From Cupriavidus laharis (GTDB lineage Bacteria; Pseudomonadota; Gammaproteobacteria; Burkholderiales; Burkholderiaceae): DNA of 64,000 nucleotides. Shown here piece by piece: positions 47,261 to 57,916 of this stretch. Numbering within the stretch: position 1 is the stretch's first letter; every line of letters starts with the position of its first letter. Made by a program: the position numbers and the translations under genes. A model generated the notes under the pieces. It was not told the origin of the DNA, did not search any database, and saw only the letters and a list, made by a program, of their open reading frames with translations. The stretch spans positions 62,001-126,000 of the forward strand of contig NZ_CAJZAI010000013.1 of assembly GCF_914271435.1 (NCBI RefSeq), given 5' to 3'.

Positions 47261-48043
47261 TCAGTCCGGTTCGGAGGCCGAGCCGGACTGCGGCCACAGC
47301 AGTGGCAGGCAGGCGCCTGCCGCCGCCTGCAATACGACGTCGGCGGTCTGGTCCAGTGCCGAAGGCTGGGGATTCACCACGACGATGCGCGCGCCATGGT
47401 CCCTCGCCAGACCTGGCAATGCGGCAGCCGGATACACCAGCCCCGAAGTCCCGACCACCAGGCACAAGTCGGCGGACTCCGCGGCATGCTCGGCGCGGAA
47501 GCGCGCCACGCGCGGCAAGTCTTCTCCGAACCACACCACGCCGGGCCGCATCAGCGCGCCACACAGGCTGCAGCGCGGCGGATCGCCGGGAATGGCGTTG
47601 GCCTCATCGCAGCGCCCGCACCCGTTGAGCCATTTGTTGGCGAACAGGTTTCCGTGCAGCTCGATGACATGCTCGCTGCCCGCACGCTGGTGCAACCCGT
47701 CCACATTCTGCGTCACCAGCGTCACCGGCTTCTGCGAAGCCAGCGCGACCAGCGCATAGTGCGCCGGATTGGGCCGCGCAGCCGCCACCAGTTCGCGCCG
47801 ATGCTGGTACCACTCCCACACAAGCGCCGGCTGGCGGCGGTAAGCATCCTCGCTTGCAAGCTCCTCCGGATCGAAGCGGGCCCAAAGGCCAGTCAGCGCA
47901 TCGCGGAATGTCGGCACGCCCGATTCGGCGGAAATGCCCGCGCCGGTCAGCACAAATACGCTGCGCGCGCGGGCGATCAGATCCCTGGCTTCTTCCAGGC
48001 CCGGCCATGGCGACGATAAAGGGATCAGGGGATCACCTGCCAT
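47261..48043 (-). CDS. NAD-dependent protein deacylase, sirtuin class III (SIRT5-like)
   Basis: 260 residues with GAGISAESGVPTFRD (34-48), TQNVDGLH, catalytic His130 and a zinc site formed by C142/C145 and C158/C161. Y79 and R82 form the YxxR signature, which in SIRT5 and CobB binds negatively charged acyl groups, so desuccinylase or demalonylase activity is expected. It lies 20 bases from rlmB, on the same strand, with a tandem repeat in between, and ends 19 bases from the convergent tal gene. Confidence 0.92.
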   Translation of the reverse strand: MAGDPLIPLSSPWPGLEEARDLIARARSVFVLTGAGISAESGVPTFRDALTGLWARFDPEELASEDAYRRQPALVWEWYQHRRELVAAARPNPAHYALVALASQKPVTLVTQNVDGLHQRAGSEHVIELHGNLFANKWLNGCGRCDEANAIPGDPPRCSLCGALMRPGVVWFGEDLPRVARFRAEHAAESADLCLVVGTSGLVYPAAALPGLARDHGARIVVVNPQPSALDQTADVVLQAAAGACLPLLWPQSGSASEPD

Positions 48044-48046
48044 ACC

Positions 48047-48070
48047 GTCATCGCGTCATCGCGTCATCGC
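48047..48070. repeat. Three tandem copies of an 8-base unit (GTCATCGC)
   Basis: GTCATCGC is repeated three times without change, spanning the rlmB stop codon and the space before the sirtuin ATG. On the minus strand the unit contains ATGA, so each copy holds a start-stop pair. Confidence 0.85.
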
Positions 48071-48807
48071 GGCAGGCGCCGCTGGCGCACGGCCTCGTAA
48101 AGACAAACGCCGCTGGCCACCGACACATTGAGGCTCTCGACACCGCCAAGCATCGGGATGCCGACCAGTTCGTCGCAGGTCTCGCGCGTCAGGCGGCGCA
48201 TTCCCTCGCCTTCGGCTCCCATCACGATAGCCATCGGGCCCTTCAGGTCCACGTCGTAGAGCGTCTTGTCGGTACCGTCGGCGGTGCCGACCACCCAGAT
48301 GCCGCGCTCCTGCAATTCGCGCAGGGTGCGGGCAAGGTTGGTCACGGTGATATAAGGCACGGTCTCGGCGGCGCCGCTGGCCACCTTCGCAACCGTGGCG
48401 TTCAGCCCAACACTGCGGTCCTTGGGCGCGATCACGGCGTGCGCACCGGCGCCGTCCGCCACGCGCAGGCAGGCCCCGAGGTTGTGGGGATCGGTGACGC
48501 CATCGAGCACCAGCAGCAACGGGGTACCTTCAATGCCATCGAGCAGTTCGTCGAGGTTCAGCGCCAGTGCCACGTCTTCGGCGCGCGCCACCACACCCTG
48601 GTGACGGTCGGTGCCGGCCATGCCGCGCAGGCGCTCGGCGTCCACCGGGTGCAGGCGCACGCCCAGGCTCTCGGCCAGGCGGATGAAGTCCTGCATGCGA
48701 CGGTCTCGGCGCGAGGCCTCGACATAGACATCGGTGACGCCCTTGGCGTCCTGGCGCAAGCGCGCAGTCACGGCATGAAAGCCGATCAGAAGTTTTTGTT
48801 TAGCCAT
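48064..48807 (-). CDS. rlmB: 23S rRNA (guanosine(2251)-2'-O)-methyltransferase RlmB
   Basis: A SpoU-type methyltransferase. 247 residues with an N-terminal L30e-like substrate-binding domain (about 1-75, starting KLLIGFHAV) and a C-terminal trefoil-knot domain carrying [15 protein letters not shown] (motif 1), [10 protein letters not shown] (motif 2) and [21 protein letters not shown] (motif 3). It lies 92 bases downstream of rnr, a common rnr-rlmB pair. Confidence 0.96.
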   Translation of the reverse strand: MAKQKLLIGFHAVTARLRQDAKGVTDVYVEASRRDRRMQDFIRLAESLGVRLHPVDAERLRGMAGTDRHQGVVARAEDVALALNLDELLDGIEGTPLLLVLDGVTDPHNLGACLRVADGAGAHAVIAPKDRSVGLNATVAKVASGAAETVPYITVTNLARTLRELQERGIWVVGTADGTDKTLYDVDLKGPMAIVMGAEGEGMRRLTRETCDELVGIPMLGGVESLNVSVASGVCLYEAVRQRRLPR

Positions 48808-48858
48808 GGCGCGATTGTACTCGCCCTGCCCGGGCCGCCATCACGCCGGCCGCGCGCC

Positions 48859-48891
48859 GTCCGGGGCCCCCAGCGCGGCAGCGCCCCGGAC
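48859..48891 (-). other. Hairpin between rnr and rlmB
   Basis: A nine-base-pair GC-rich stem (GTCCGGGGC/GCCCCGGAC, 15-base loop) starts eight bases after the rnr stop. It has no T-run. A TACAAT hexamer is found between it and rlmB, so rlmB may also have its own promoter. Confidence 0.5.
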
Positions 48892-48899
48892 GCATCCGC

Positions 48900-51512
48900 T
48901 CAACGCTTGCGCGGCGTGCGCGACGTCTTGCCCGCAGTCTTGGCCGCGCGCGTTTTCGAAGCCGTCTTGCGCGGCTTGTCCAGATGGGCCGGCTTGGGCT
49001 TGGCGGCGCGCTTGGCCGGCTTGCCGCCGGTCTTGACGTGCGGCCGCAGCGGCGTGATCACGGCCTCGAACACCGGTTGTTCCTCGATCACGCGATCCAG
49101 GGTCTCGTCGAACGACTCTTCCGGCTTCGAGGTACCGCCCAGCAGCGCCGCCAGTTGCCGGCCCTTCTTGCGTGCCGGCACGGCATGCGCGGCCGGCACG
49201 CGCGGCGGCTCCCCCACGCCGGCACGGGCGCGCAGGGTCTTGGCCGACGGCTCCTGCACCAGGTGGAAGTCGATCTTGCGTGCATCGAGATCCACGCGCG
49301 ACACCTGCACGCGCACGCGGTCGGTCAGGCGGTAGCGGATGCCGGTACGCTCGCCGCGCAGTTCGTTGCGGGCTTCGTCGTACTGGAAGTAGTCGCTGCC
49401 GAGTTCGGTGACGTGCACAAGCCCTTCCACGTACAGCTCGTCGAGCTGCACGAAGATGCCGAACGACGTCACGGCACTGATGGTGCCCGCAAAGTCGCTG
49501 CCCAGCTTGTCGCGCATGAAGTAGCACTTGAGCCAGGCTTCGACGTCGCGCGACGCCTCGTCGGCGCGGCGCTCGTTGGCCGAGCAGTGCAGGCCCAGTT
49601 CGTCCCAGATCGCTTCATTGCGCCGTGCGCGCGCCGCGGCCAGTTCCGCCTTCTGCTCGGCGTCCTTGGCCTGCAGGCGCCGCGCCTTGGGCGAGATCGC
49701 GGTGTTGAGCTCGGTGCCGTGAACAAAGGCGGGCTGGTACTTGGTATGCGCCAGGATCGCCTTGATCGCACGGTGCACCAGCAGGTCCGGATAGCGGCGG
49801 ATCGGGCTGGTGAAATGCGCGTAGGCCTCGTAGGCCAGACCAAAGTGGCCGATGTTGTCGGGGCTGTAGACGGCCTGCTGCATCGAGCGCAGCAGCATGG
49901 TCTGGAGCATTGGCGCATCGGGCCGCGACTTGATCTTGTCCATCACCTCGGCGTAGTCGGACGCCTGCGGCTTGTCGCCGCCGCCGAGCGACAGCCCCGA
50001 GGTCTTCAGGAACTCGCGCAGGTTCTTGAGCTTTTCCTCGCTCGGGCCCGCATGGATGCGGTACAGCGCCGGGTGCTTGAAGCGCTCGAGGAAATCGGCC
50101 GCACAGACGTTGGCCGTCAGCATGCATTCCTCGATCAGGCGGTGCGCATCATTGCGCGTGCGCGGCAGGATCTGTTCGATCTTGCCCTGCGCGTTGCAGA
50201 CGATGTACGTCTCGGTAGTATCGAAGTCGATCGCACCGCGCGCACGCCGTGCCTTGAGCAGGACCTGGAACAGCTCGTACAGGTTCTGCAGGTAGGGCAC
50301 GAGTTCGGCACGCTTGTGTGCCTCCGGCCCCTTGGTGTTCGACAGGATCGACCAGACCTCGTTGTAGGTCAGCCGTGCCGCGGAGTGCATGACGGCCGGA
50401 TAGAACTGGTAGCCCTTCAGCTCGCCCTTGGCGGTAATCACCGCGTCGCACACCATGCACAGCCGGTCCACCTCTGGATTGAGCGAGCACAGTCCGTTGG
50501 ACAGCTTCTCCGGCAGCATCGGGATCACCCGGCGCGGGAAATACACGGAGGTGGCACGGTCAAGCGCATCGGCATCCAGCGGCGTGCCGGGCCGCACGTA
50601 GTGCGACACGTCGGCGATCGCCACGATCAGGCGCCACCCGTTGCTGCGGCCGATCTTCACGGGCTCGCAATAGACCGCATCATCAAAGTCGCGCGCGTCT
50701 TCGCCATCGATGGTGACAAGCGGCACGTCGCGCAGGTCGATGCGGTGGTCCAGGTCGGCCTGCCGCACTTCATCGGGCAGCGCCGTGGCTTCCTTGGCTG
50801 CGGCCTGCGAGAACGTATGCGGCACGCCGTACTTGCGCACGGCGATCTCGATTTCCATGCCCGGATCGTCGATATCGCCGAGCACTTCCACAACACGCCC
50901 CACGGGCTGCACGTAGCGATCCGGATATTCAACCAGTTCGACACTGACCACCTGCCCCACGCGCGCCTTGCCCTGCGCCTTCGGCGGGATCAGGATATCC
51001 TGGCTGATGCGCTTGTCCTCTGGCGCAACGACGAGCACGCCGCCCTCGCTGAGCAGGCGCCCGATCACGTAACGGTTGGCACGTTCGAGAATCTCGACGA
51101 TCTGCCCTTCCGGACGGCCTCGCCGGTCGTAGCCGACCACGCGCACCTGCGCGCGGTCGTTGTGCATGGCCTTCTGCAGTTCACGCTCGGGCAGGAAGAT
51201 ATCGTCCTCGCCATCGTCGCGGATCAGGAAGCCGAAGCCGTCGCGATGTCCCTGCACGCGGCCGGTGACGAAGTTCGGTTGATGGGCCAGTTCATAGCGG
51301 CCCTTGCGGTTCAGTTCGATCTGCCCGTCGCGTTCCATCGCGGCCAGGCGTTTCTGGAATCCGTCATGCTCCTTGCGCGTGACGGACAGGGCCTTGGCGA
51401 TATCGCCGGCCGACTGGGGCGACCCCGATGTTCTCAGTACGCCGAGGATTTCTTCCCGACTAGGGATCGGATAGTTATTTTGATTCAATTTTTTCTGAAA
51501 ACTATTTGACAA
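48900..51512 (-). CDS. rnr: Ribonuclease R
   Basis: A 3'-5' exoribonuclease able to degrade structured RNA. There is no ATG near the family-like start. I place it at TTG 51512, where the protein begins (M)SNSFQKKLNQNNYPIPSREE, giving 870 residues. An HTH domain (about 18-80), cold-shock domains (about 80-240), the RNB domain with active-site Asp residues in GEDARDFDDA (270-279), an S1 domain and a long Lys/Arg-rich tail follow. The more upstream open frame runs over the tRNA on the other strand and is rejected. Confidence 0.93.
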   Translation of the reverse strand: MSNSFQKKLNQNNYPIPSREEILGVLRTSGSPQSAGDIAKALSVTRKEHDGFQKRLAAMERDGQIELNRKGRYELAHQPNFVTGRVQGHRDGFGFLIRDDGEDDIFLPERELQKAMHNDRAQVRVVGYDRRGRPEGQIVEILERANRYVIGRLLSEGGVLVVAPEDKRISQDILIPPKAQGKARVGQVVSVELVEYPDRYVQPVGRVVEVLGDIDDPGMEIEIAVRKYGVPHTFSQAAAKEATALPDEVRQADLDHRIDLRDVPLVTIDGEDARDFDDAVYCEPVKIGRSNGWRLIVAIADVSHYVRPGTPLDADALDRATSVYFPRRVIPMLPEKLSNGLCSLNPEVDRLCMVCDAVITAKGELKGYQFYPAVMHSAARLTYNEVWSILSNTKGPEAHKRAELVPYLQNLYELFQVLLKARRARGAIDFDTTETYIVCNAQGKIEQILPRTRNDAHRLIEECMLTANVCAADFLERFKHPALYRIHAGPSEEKLKNLREFLKTSGLSLGGGDKPQASDYAEVMDKIKSRPDAPMLQTMLLRSMQQAVYSPDNIGHFGLAYEAYAHFTSPIRRYPDLLVHRAIKAILAHTKYQPAFVHGTELNTAISPKARRLQAKDAEQKAELAAARARRNEAIWDELGLHCSANERRADEASRDVEAWLKCYFMRDKLGSDFAGTISAVTSFGIFVQLDELYVEGLVHVTELGSDYFQYDEARNELRGERTGIRYRLTDRVRVQVSRVDLDARKIDFHLVQEPSAKTLRARAGVGEPPRVPAAHAVPARKKGRQLAALLGGTSKPEESFDETLDRVIEEQPVFEAVITPLRPHVKTGGKPAKRAAKPKPAHLDKPRKTASKTRAAKTAGKTSRTPRKR

Positions 51513-51533
51513 AATTTCCGCACTCTCTATAAT
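51506..51533 (+). promoter_or_regulatory. Near-consensus promoter of tRNA-Leu
   Basis: TTGACA (51506-51511), 16 bases, TATAAT (51528-51533) give a start near 51540, 18 bases before the tRNA. It is the best sigma-70 match in the window. Its -35 overlaps the rnr start codon. The reverse strand reads TATAGA at the same place. Confidence 0.9.
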
Positions 51534-51558
51534 GAGCGCTTCGGTTGTTTCGACACCT

Positions 51559-51645
51559 GCCCAGGTGGCGGAATTGGTAGACGCACTAGGTTCAGGTCCT
51601 AGCGGTGGCAACACTGTGGAGGTTCGAGTCCTCTCCTGGGCACCA
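51559..51645 (+). tRNA. tRNA-Leu(CAG)
   Basis: 87 bases with the acceptor stem GCCCAGG/CCTGGGC, a D arm, an anticodon loop TTCAGGT with anticodon CAG at 51593-51595, the long variable arm expected of class II tRNAs, the T arm GGTTCGAGTCC and an encoded CCA end (ACCA at 51642-51645). CUG is the main leucine codon of GC-rich genomes, which fits the strong promoter. Confidence 0.98.
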
Positions 51646-51655
51646 GATCAGCGAG

Positions 51656-51690
51656 AAACCCGCAGCGCTTTCAAAGCCTGCGGGTTTTTT
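51656..51690 (+). terminator. Intrinsic terminator of tRNA-Leu
   Basis: A perfect 10-bp stem (AAACCCGCAG/CTGCGGGTTT) is followed by TTTTTT. It begins eleven bases after the CCA end. Confidence 0.92.
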
Positions 51691-52088
51691 GTTTTCCGCC
51701 CTCGCTTTATCTACCTGATCCGGCAACTTGAACTCCTCGATTCACGGCCAGTCGCGACCGCATTCCATTTGCTGACCCCGGGAACTTGCGGGCGGCACTG
51801 CGAACCAGTGTATCAGCTTCAGTGGCGATTCCGGCATTCTCCCGCCACCTTTGCGACACAAAATCGCGACAACCGCCGCGCCCAACTCCTGGTTGCTGGC
51901 GGCCGACGGCGCAGGCAGCCTGTTCGTGGCGCCCGGCACGCAACTCGTGGATACGCCGGAATTTCCGGTGGAAGACTGCGCGATCGCGATGCTGGATGAC
52001 ATCGAAAAGCCAGCGCTTCACCGCCGGCGATTGAGCGCCGAGCGTTCGCGGCCCCTGCGTGGGGCCGCCTGCTACACGACGGCGTGCG
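51691..52088. other. 398-bp stretch without a supported gene
   Basis: Open frames of 82-93 codons exist on both strands. One plus-strand frame from 51851 reads SWLLAADGAGSLFVAPG, faintly like the start of host-attachment-type proteins, but it runs into the phosphoribosyltransferase gene and lacks a ribosome site. It may be the relic of a gene lost beside the tRNA. No integrase, att repeat or IS remnant was found. Confidence 0.45.
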
Positions 52089-52652
52089 TCAGCCTTGCGC
52101 GCCGTCTTCCTGCGCGCGCTTGCCGCGCTTGAGCCAGGCCGACAGGTTGTGCGGACGCAGCGTGTCGTATTCCTCGAATGGCTGGTGGATCCAGGGGTTC
52201 GACGGCAGGAAGGTCACATGGTAGTCCGGCTTGACCTTCGAGCATGCCTTGTACCACAGCACGGCCGACCGGACTTCCGTTACCGCAGGGTAACGCTCCT
52301 TGAGATGCCGCCCCACGCGCTCCAGGGTCACACCGGAATCGACGAGGTCGTCCACCAGCAGGATCTTGCCGGTAAGCTCGCCGCGCGTCATGGTGATGTA
52401 CTGGGCGATATCCAGATCACCCTGCTGCGTGCCCGCCGCCTCGCGGTAGCTGCTGGTGGCCAGGATGGCCAGCGGCACGTCGAAAATGCGCGACATCTGG
52501 TCGCCCACGCGCAGCCCGCCGCGCGCCAGGCACAGGATCTTGTCGAACTTCCAGCCCGACTCATGCACGTTCAGCGACAGACGCGCGATCAGGCGATGGT
52601 ACTCATCCCAGGACACCCACAGGTTCTCGTCGTCGTTCGTTGGCAGATTCAT
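52089..52652 (-). CDS. Type I phosphoribosyltransferase
   Basis: 187 residues. The PRPP-binding motif ILLVDDLVDSGVTL (97-110), the ILCLARGGLRVGDQM loop and the hydrophobic hood region are clear. Similar proteins downstream of purA are annotated as xanthine- or hypoxanthine-type phosphoribosyltransferases. The context with purA fits purine salvage, but the base specificity cannot be read from sequence. Confidence 0.88.
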   Translation of the reverse strand: MNLPTNDDENLWVSWDEYHRLIARLSLNVHESGWKFDKILCLARGGLRVGDQMSRIFDVPLAILATSSYREAAGTQQGDLDIAQYITMTRGELTGKILLVDDLVDSGVTLERVGRHLKERYPAVTEVRSAVLWYKACSKVKPDYHVTFLPSNPWIHQPFEEYDTLRPHNLSAWLKRGKRAQEDGAQG

Positions 52653-52693
52653 GATTTGCTCTTTCTATCTTCTGGTCGGTTGACCGATATAGT

Positions 52694-52715
52694 TCGGCCC
52701 GCTTGCGCGGGCCGA
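52694..52715. terminator. Hairpin between purA and the phosphoribosyltransferase gene
   Basis: A perfect 9-bp stem (TCGGCCCGC/GCGGGCCGA, four-base loop) with no T-run on the minus strand. It may cause partial termination or stabilise the end of purA mRNA. Confidence 0.45.
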
Positions 52716-52775
52716 TTTGTTCTGGCGGGGCCGCCGCGCTTGTGGCGCGCGGCCCTTGCAGCGGGTGTCGCCTGG

Positions 52776-54134
<1,359 letters not shown>

Positions 54135-54202
54135 TTAAAAACGTATTCTACTCTTGTTACCGGTCAGTTCCCGCTTTTTGGGCAAATGCCCGGTATCAAG
54201 AT

Positions 54203-55354
54203 TCAGCGTGGTACAACAACCCAGCCAGCCTCCTGGCGCACGAGTTGGCGGTCGCAGTTGAATTCATCGAGATCGTTGGCGTGCCCGGGCAGCGACTGGA
54301 TCACGATCTCCCCCGCTGCCCGCAGTGCCACGATGGCGGCACGAAGGGCAGGATCCGCATCCCAGGGCGCGAAAACTGCCTGCGCACGCACTTCGATGGG
54401 TGACAGTGCCGCCACCTCGCGCAGATCCAGCGAGAACCCGGTGGCCGGACGCGCGCGGCCAAAGGCTTCGCCAACCTTGTCATAGCGGCCGCCGCGCGCC
54501 ACATAGTTCGGAAGCCCTGCCACATACGCCGCAAACATCACACCGCTGTGATAGTGATAGCCGCGCAGGTCGGACAGGTCGATATTGACGCTCGCGCCGC
54601 GCACCTGCGCCGCCAGGGCCGCCAGCTCATCCAGCGCGCGGCCAATGGCCGGGCTCGCAGGAAGCGTGGCACGGGCTCGGTCGAGGACCTCCATGCCGCC
54701 ATACAGGGTCGGGAGCGCCAGTAGTGCGTCCCGCTCGGTCTGCGGCAAGCCCTGCGTGATCTCGCGCAGCGCCGAGACATCCTTGGTTTCCAGCGCCGCG
54801 AACAGCGCGTCTTCGATCCGGCGGATGGATGGCAGGCCGTCCAGCAGCGCCTCCAGGATACCGGCATGGCACAAGTCGATGCGGATATCCGACAGCCCCG
54901 CCGCTTGCAGCGCGGCAAGCATCAGTTCCTGGATCTCGACATCGGCCTCCAGGCCCGCATGGCCGTAGATCTCGGCACCGACCTGGATCGGCTCGCGCGT
55001 GGCGTGAAACCCGGCCGGGCGCGCGTGCAGGACGTTCCCCGCATAGCAAAGCCGCGTCACGCCGGGACGGTTCAGCAAGTGGGCATCGATGCGTGCCACC
55101 TGCGGCGTGATATCGGCGCGCAGGCCCATCGTGCGGCCCGACAACTGGTCCACCAGCTTGAACGTGCGCAGGTCGAGGTCATGCCCGGTGCCGGTCAGCA
55201 GCGACTCCAGGTATTCCAGCATCGGCGGCATGACCAGCTCGTAGCCGTAGGTGCGGAACAGGTCCAGCATGCGGCGGCGCAATTCCTCGATCTTGCGGGC
55301 CTCCGACGGCAGGACGTCGGCAATGTTTTCTGGCAGCAGCCAATGGTTGGACAT
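54203..55354 (-). CDS. hisZ: ATP phosphoribosyltransferase regulatory subunit HisZ
   Basis: A catalytically inactive relative of histidyl-tRNA synthetase that is needed by the short form of HisG. From ATG 55354 ([16 protein letters not shown]) it has 383 residues. The class II synthetase core is present ([25 protein letters not shown]), but there is no C-terminal anticodon-binding domain. It is not in a his operon; it sits between hflC and purA, an arrangement I have seen in related beta-proteobacteria. Confidence 0.95.
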   Translation of the reverse strand: MSNHWLLPENIADVLPSEARKIEELRRRMLDLFRTYGYELVMPPMLEYLESLLTGTGHDLDLRTFKLVDQLSGRTMGLRADITPQVARIDAHLLNRPGVTRLCYAGNVLHARPAGFHATREPIQVGAEIYGHAGLEADVEIQELMLAALQAAGLSDIRIDLCHAGILEALLDGLPSIRRIEDALFAALETKDVSALREITQGLPQTERDALLALPTLYGGMEVLDRARATLPASPAIGRALDELAALAAQVRGASVNIDLSDLRGYHYHSGVMFAAYVAGLPNYVARGGRYDKVGEAFGRARPATGFSLDLREVAALSPIEVRAQAVFAPWDADPALRAAIVALRAAGEIVIQSLPGHANDLDEFNCDRQLVRQEAGWVVVPR

Positions 55355-55472
55355 GATGAATCTCTTCTCTGTATGACACGTTTGCGGGCAGGCCCCGGCC
55401 TGCACACCCGGCGAGTTCGATACGGCCCGGCACGCGTCCGCGCCGTCACTTCAGGCGCCGCCCTCCAGCCGG

Positions 55473-55500
55473 ACAAAACCCCGGCAAGCCGGGGTTTTGT
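55473..55500. terminator. Intrinsic terminator after hflC
   Basis: A perfect 13-bp stem (ACAAAACCCCGGC/GCCGGGGTTTTGT) with a two-base gap at the tip and TTTT within the arm on both strands. It lies 28 bases after hflC, so hisZ must have its own promoter or rely on readthrough. Confidence 0.85.
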
Positions 55501-55527
55501 CACCTCGCCACAAATTTCGCGGTCTTG

Positions 55528-56439
55528 CTAGCGCCGCCCTCCGGACGCGCCACCCGCTGCCGGTGCCGCGGCACCGCCGCTGGATCGCATGTAGCGGAAG
55601 AAGTCCGAATTCGGCTCCAGCACCATGATGTCGCGCTTGTCGCGGAAGGTATTGCGATAGGCCTCCATGCTGCGCCAGAACTGCGCGAACTGCGGATCCT
55701 TGCCGAATGCTTCGGCATAGATCTGCGAAGACTTGGCATCGCCTTCGCCCTTGACCACCTGGGCATCGCGATAGGCCTCGGCCAGCACCACCTCGCGCTG
55801 GCGATCGGCATCGGCGCGAATCTTCTCGCCTTCGGCAGCGCCAGTCGAACGCAGCTCGTTGGCCACGCGCTTGCGCTCGGCTTCCATGCGGCGGTACACC
55901 GATTCGCTGATGGCCGGCAGCAGGTCCACGCGCTTGAGACGCACGTCGAGGATCTCGACGCCGACCGACTGCGCATATTCCGCCATGCCGGCGCGGATGT
56001 TCTGCATGACCTTTTCGCGCTCGCCTGCAACCACGTCAGCGACGGTGCGCTTGCCGAACTCCTCGCGCGCCACGGCATCGATACGCTGGGTCATGCGGTC
56101 CTGGGCGCTGCGCACATTGCCGCCGAAGGCAACGTAGAACTTGCGCGGATCGGTGATGCGCCATTTGACGAACCAGTCCACCACCATGCTCTTCTTTTCG
56201 GCAGTCAGGAAGCGCTCGTTGGCGGCCACGTCAATGGTCTGCAGGCGGCGGTCCATGAACACCACGTTCTGCAACGGCGGCGGCAGCTTGAAGTGCAGGC
56301 CAGGCTCGCGCACGATCTGCTTGATCTCGCCAAATGCAAACACCACGGCGTACTGGCGCTGGTCGACGACGAACATCATCGAAGACGCCACGGCCAGCAG
56401 GATGAAAGCGCCAATCGCGAAGGAAATCAGTCGGTTCAT
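55528..56439 (-). CDS. hflC: FtsH protease modulator HflC
   Basis: A membrane-anchored SPFH/prohibitin-family protein which with HflK surrounds FtsH. From ATG 56439 (MNRLISFAIGAFILL) it has 303 residues: an N-terminal membrane helix, a periplasmic SPFH domain (about 25-190, FVVDQRQYAVVFAFGEI) and a long helical segment. The C-terminal tail is Gly/Ala-rich. It begins ten bases after hflK. Confidence 0.96.
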   Translation of the reverse strand: MNRLISFAIGAFILLAVASSMMFVVDQRQYAVVFAFGEIKQIVREPGLHFKLPPPLQNVVFMDRRLQTIDVAANERFLTAEKKSMVVDWFVKWRITDPRKFYVAFGGNVRSAQDRMTQRIDAVAREEFGKRTVADVVAGEREKVMQNIRAGMAEYAQSVGVEILDVRLKRVDLLPAISESVYRRMEAERKRVANELRSTGAAEGEKIRADADRQREVVLAEAYRDAQVVKGEGDAKSSQIYAEAFGKDPQFAQFWRSMEAYRNTFRDKRDIMVLEPNSDFFRYMRSSGGAAAPAAGGASGGRR

Positions 56440-56449
56440 GACGGTCTCC

Positions 56450-57811
56450 TCAGCGCGAATCGCGGTCACGGTTGCGCAGGGATTCGCGCGACCGGACATC
56501 GGCGGCCGAATCCTGCGGCGGCTGCGTGCCAGCACCGCTGGCCGGCTGGGATGGCGGCGTACCGCGGCCATCGGCCTGGGCCATCAGCTTGTCGAGGGGA
56601 AGATAGAGAAGGTTGCTGCCCTGGCGCGCATCCACCAGCACCTTGGTCGAATTGGCGTAGATCTGCTGCATGGTCTCGATATAGATGCGGTCGCGCGTCA
56701 CCTGAGGCGCCTTGGCGTATTCGCCCTGCACCGAACGGAACCGCGAAGCATCGCCCTCGGCCTGTGCCACCACGCGGGCACGGTAGGCCTCGGACTCTTC
56801 CTTCAGCCGCGCGGCGGTACCCTTGGCGCGCGGAATCACGTCATTGGCATACGCCTGGCCTTCGCTGATCGCGCGCTCGCGATCCTGGCTGGCCTTGTTC
56901 ACGTCGTCGAACGCGGCCTGCACCTGCTCGGGCGGCTGCACGCTCTGCACGTTGACCGAGATGATGCGGATGCCGGTCTTGTATGCGGACAGGATCGACT
57001 GGATCGACTTGGCCAGCCCCTGCGCGATCTGCTCGCGGTTCTCGTACAGCACCGCATCCATCTTGTTGCGGCCGACGATTTCGCGCACCGAGGTTTCGGC
57101 GGCCTGCGTCACGAGTTCCTCGTCGCCGCCGCGATCGGTCTTGTTGAAGAACAGGAATTCGCTGGCGTCCTGGATGTCGTACTGGACCGTGAAGCGGACG
57201 TCGATGATGTTCTCGTCCTGCGTCAGCATCGACGAGTCCTTCAGGTTGCTGTCCTTGATGGACGTGGAACGCCCCACTTCCACCGAACGCACGGCCGACA
57301 GGTTGACGACCTCTGCCGACTGGATCGGCCATGGCAGGCGCCAGTTGATGCCGGGCCCGGTCGAATACTTGAACTTGCCAAACTGCAGGATCACGGCTGT
57401 CTGACCTTCCTGCACCATGAAAAAGCCGCTCGCCAGCCAGATGCCAACCACCGCGGCGATCACTACGCCCAGGCCTACACCCGAGCCCTTGCCCGGCGTG
57501 CGCGGCGCGCCGAAGCCCTGGTTGCCGCCGTTGCCGTTCTCCTTGCGTCCGAGCAGACCGTTCAGGCGCCGGTTGAAGTCACGCCAGAGTTCGTCGAGAT
57601 CCGGCGGACCGTCCTGCGGGCGCTGGTTCTGCTGACGGTTCCCTTCACGGTCGTTCGCGCGGCTGTCCTTGTCATCCTCATCCTGGCCGTCGCGCCCCCA
57701 GCGGGGATCGTTCAGCGAGAAGATTGCGCGCAGGCGCTGCCATCCCGCGCGCAGCGGAAATCGGCCGCCCGGGGTCAGGCTCGTTTCAGGATTCCGGGAG
57801 AACTGGGGCAT
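56450..57811 (-). CDS. hflK: FtsH protease modulator HflK
   Basis: The partner of HflC. From ATG 57811 it has 453 residues: a polar, Asn/Asp/Gly-rich N-terminal cytoplasmic region (about 1-110), one membrane helix (VGLGVVIAAVVGIWLASGFF), an SPFH domain starting VQEGQTAVILQFGKF and a long helical region. A GTG three codons upstream is an alternative start. Confidence 0.96.
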   Translation of the reverse strand: MPQFSRNPETSLTPGGRFPLRAGWQRLRAIFSLNDPRWGRDGQDEDDKDSRANDREGNRQQNQRPQDGPPDLDELWRDFNRRLNGLLGRKENGNGGNQGFGAPRTPGKGSGVGLGVVIAAVVGIWLASGFFMVQEGQTAVILQFGKFKYSTGPGINWRLPWPIQSAEVVNLSAVRSVEVGRSTSIKDSNLKDSSMLTQDENIIDVRFTVQYDIQDASEFLFFNKTDRGGDEELVTQAAETSVREIVGRNKMDAVLYENREQIAQGLAKSIQSILSAYKTGIRIISVNVQSVQPPEQVQAAFDDVNKASQDRERAISEGQAYANDVIPRAKGTAARLKEESEAYRARVVAQAEGDASRFRSVQGEYAKAPQVTRDRIYIETMQQIYANSTKVLVDARQGSNLLYLPLDKLMAQADGRGTPPSQPASGAGTQPPQDSAADVRSRESLRNRDRDSR

Positions 57812-57916
57812 GAAGTGCACGGGTCCGGGGAAGTTTGTAACAGGGGGATTCTAGCAGTCATCTGCGCCACTTTTGGCCAAATCGCGCAATCCGGCCGCGA
57901 ATCTCGCCGAAAAGGA

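Noticed and set aside
51513-51614. A longer RNase R beginning at 51614
   Set aside because: The extra 34 codons would overlap the tRNA-Leu gene and its promoter on the other strand and do not resemble RNase R N-termini.
51559-52088. tRNA-Leu as an integration site for a mobile island
   Set aside because: No integrase, no repeat of the tRNA 3' end downstream and no shift in gene type; the next genes are core purine genes.
51851-52132. A 93-codon plus-strand frame with SWLLAADGAGSLF
   Set aside because: It has no ribosome site, runs into the phosphoribosyltransferase gene on the other strand, and the similarity to host-attachment proteins is too faint.
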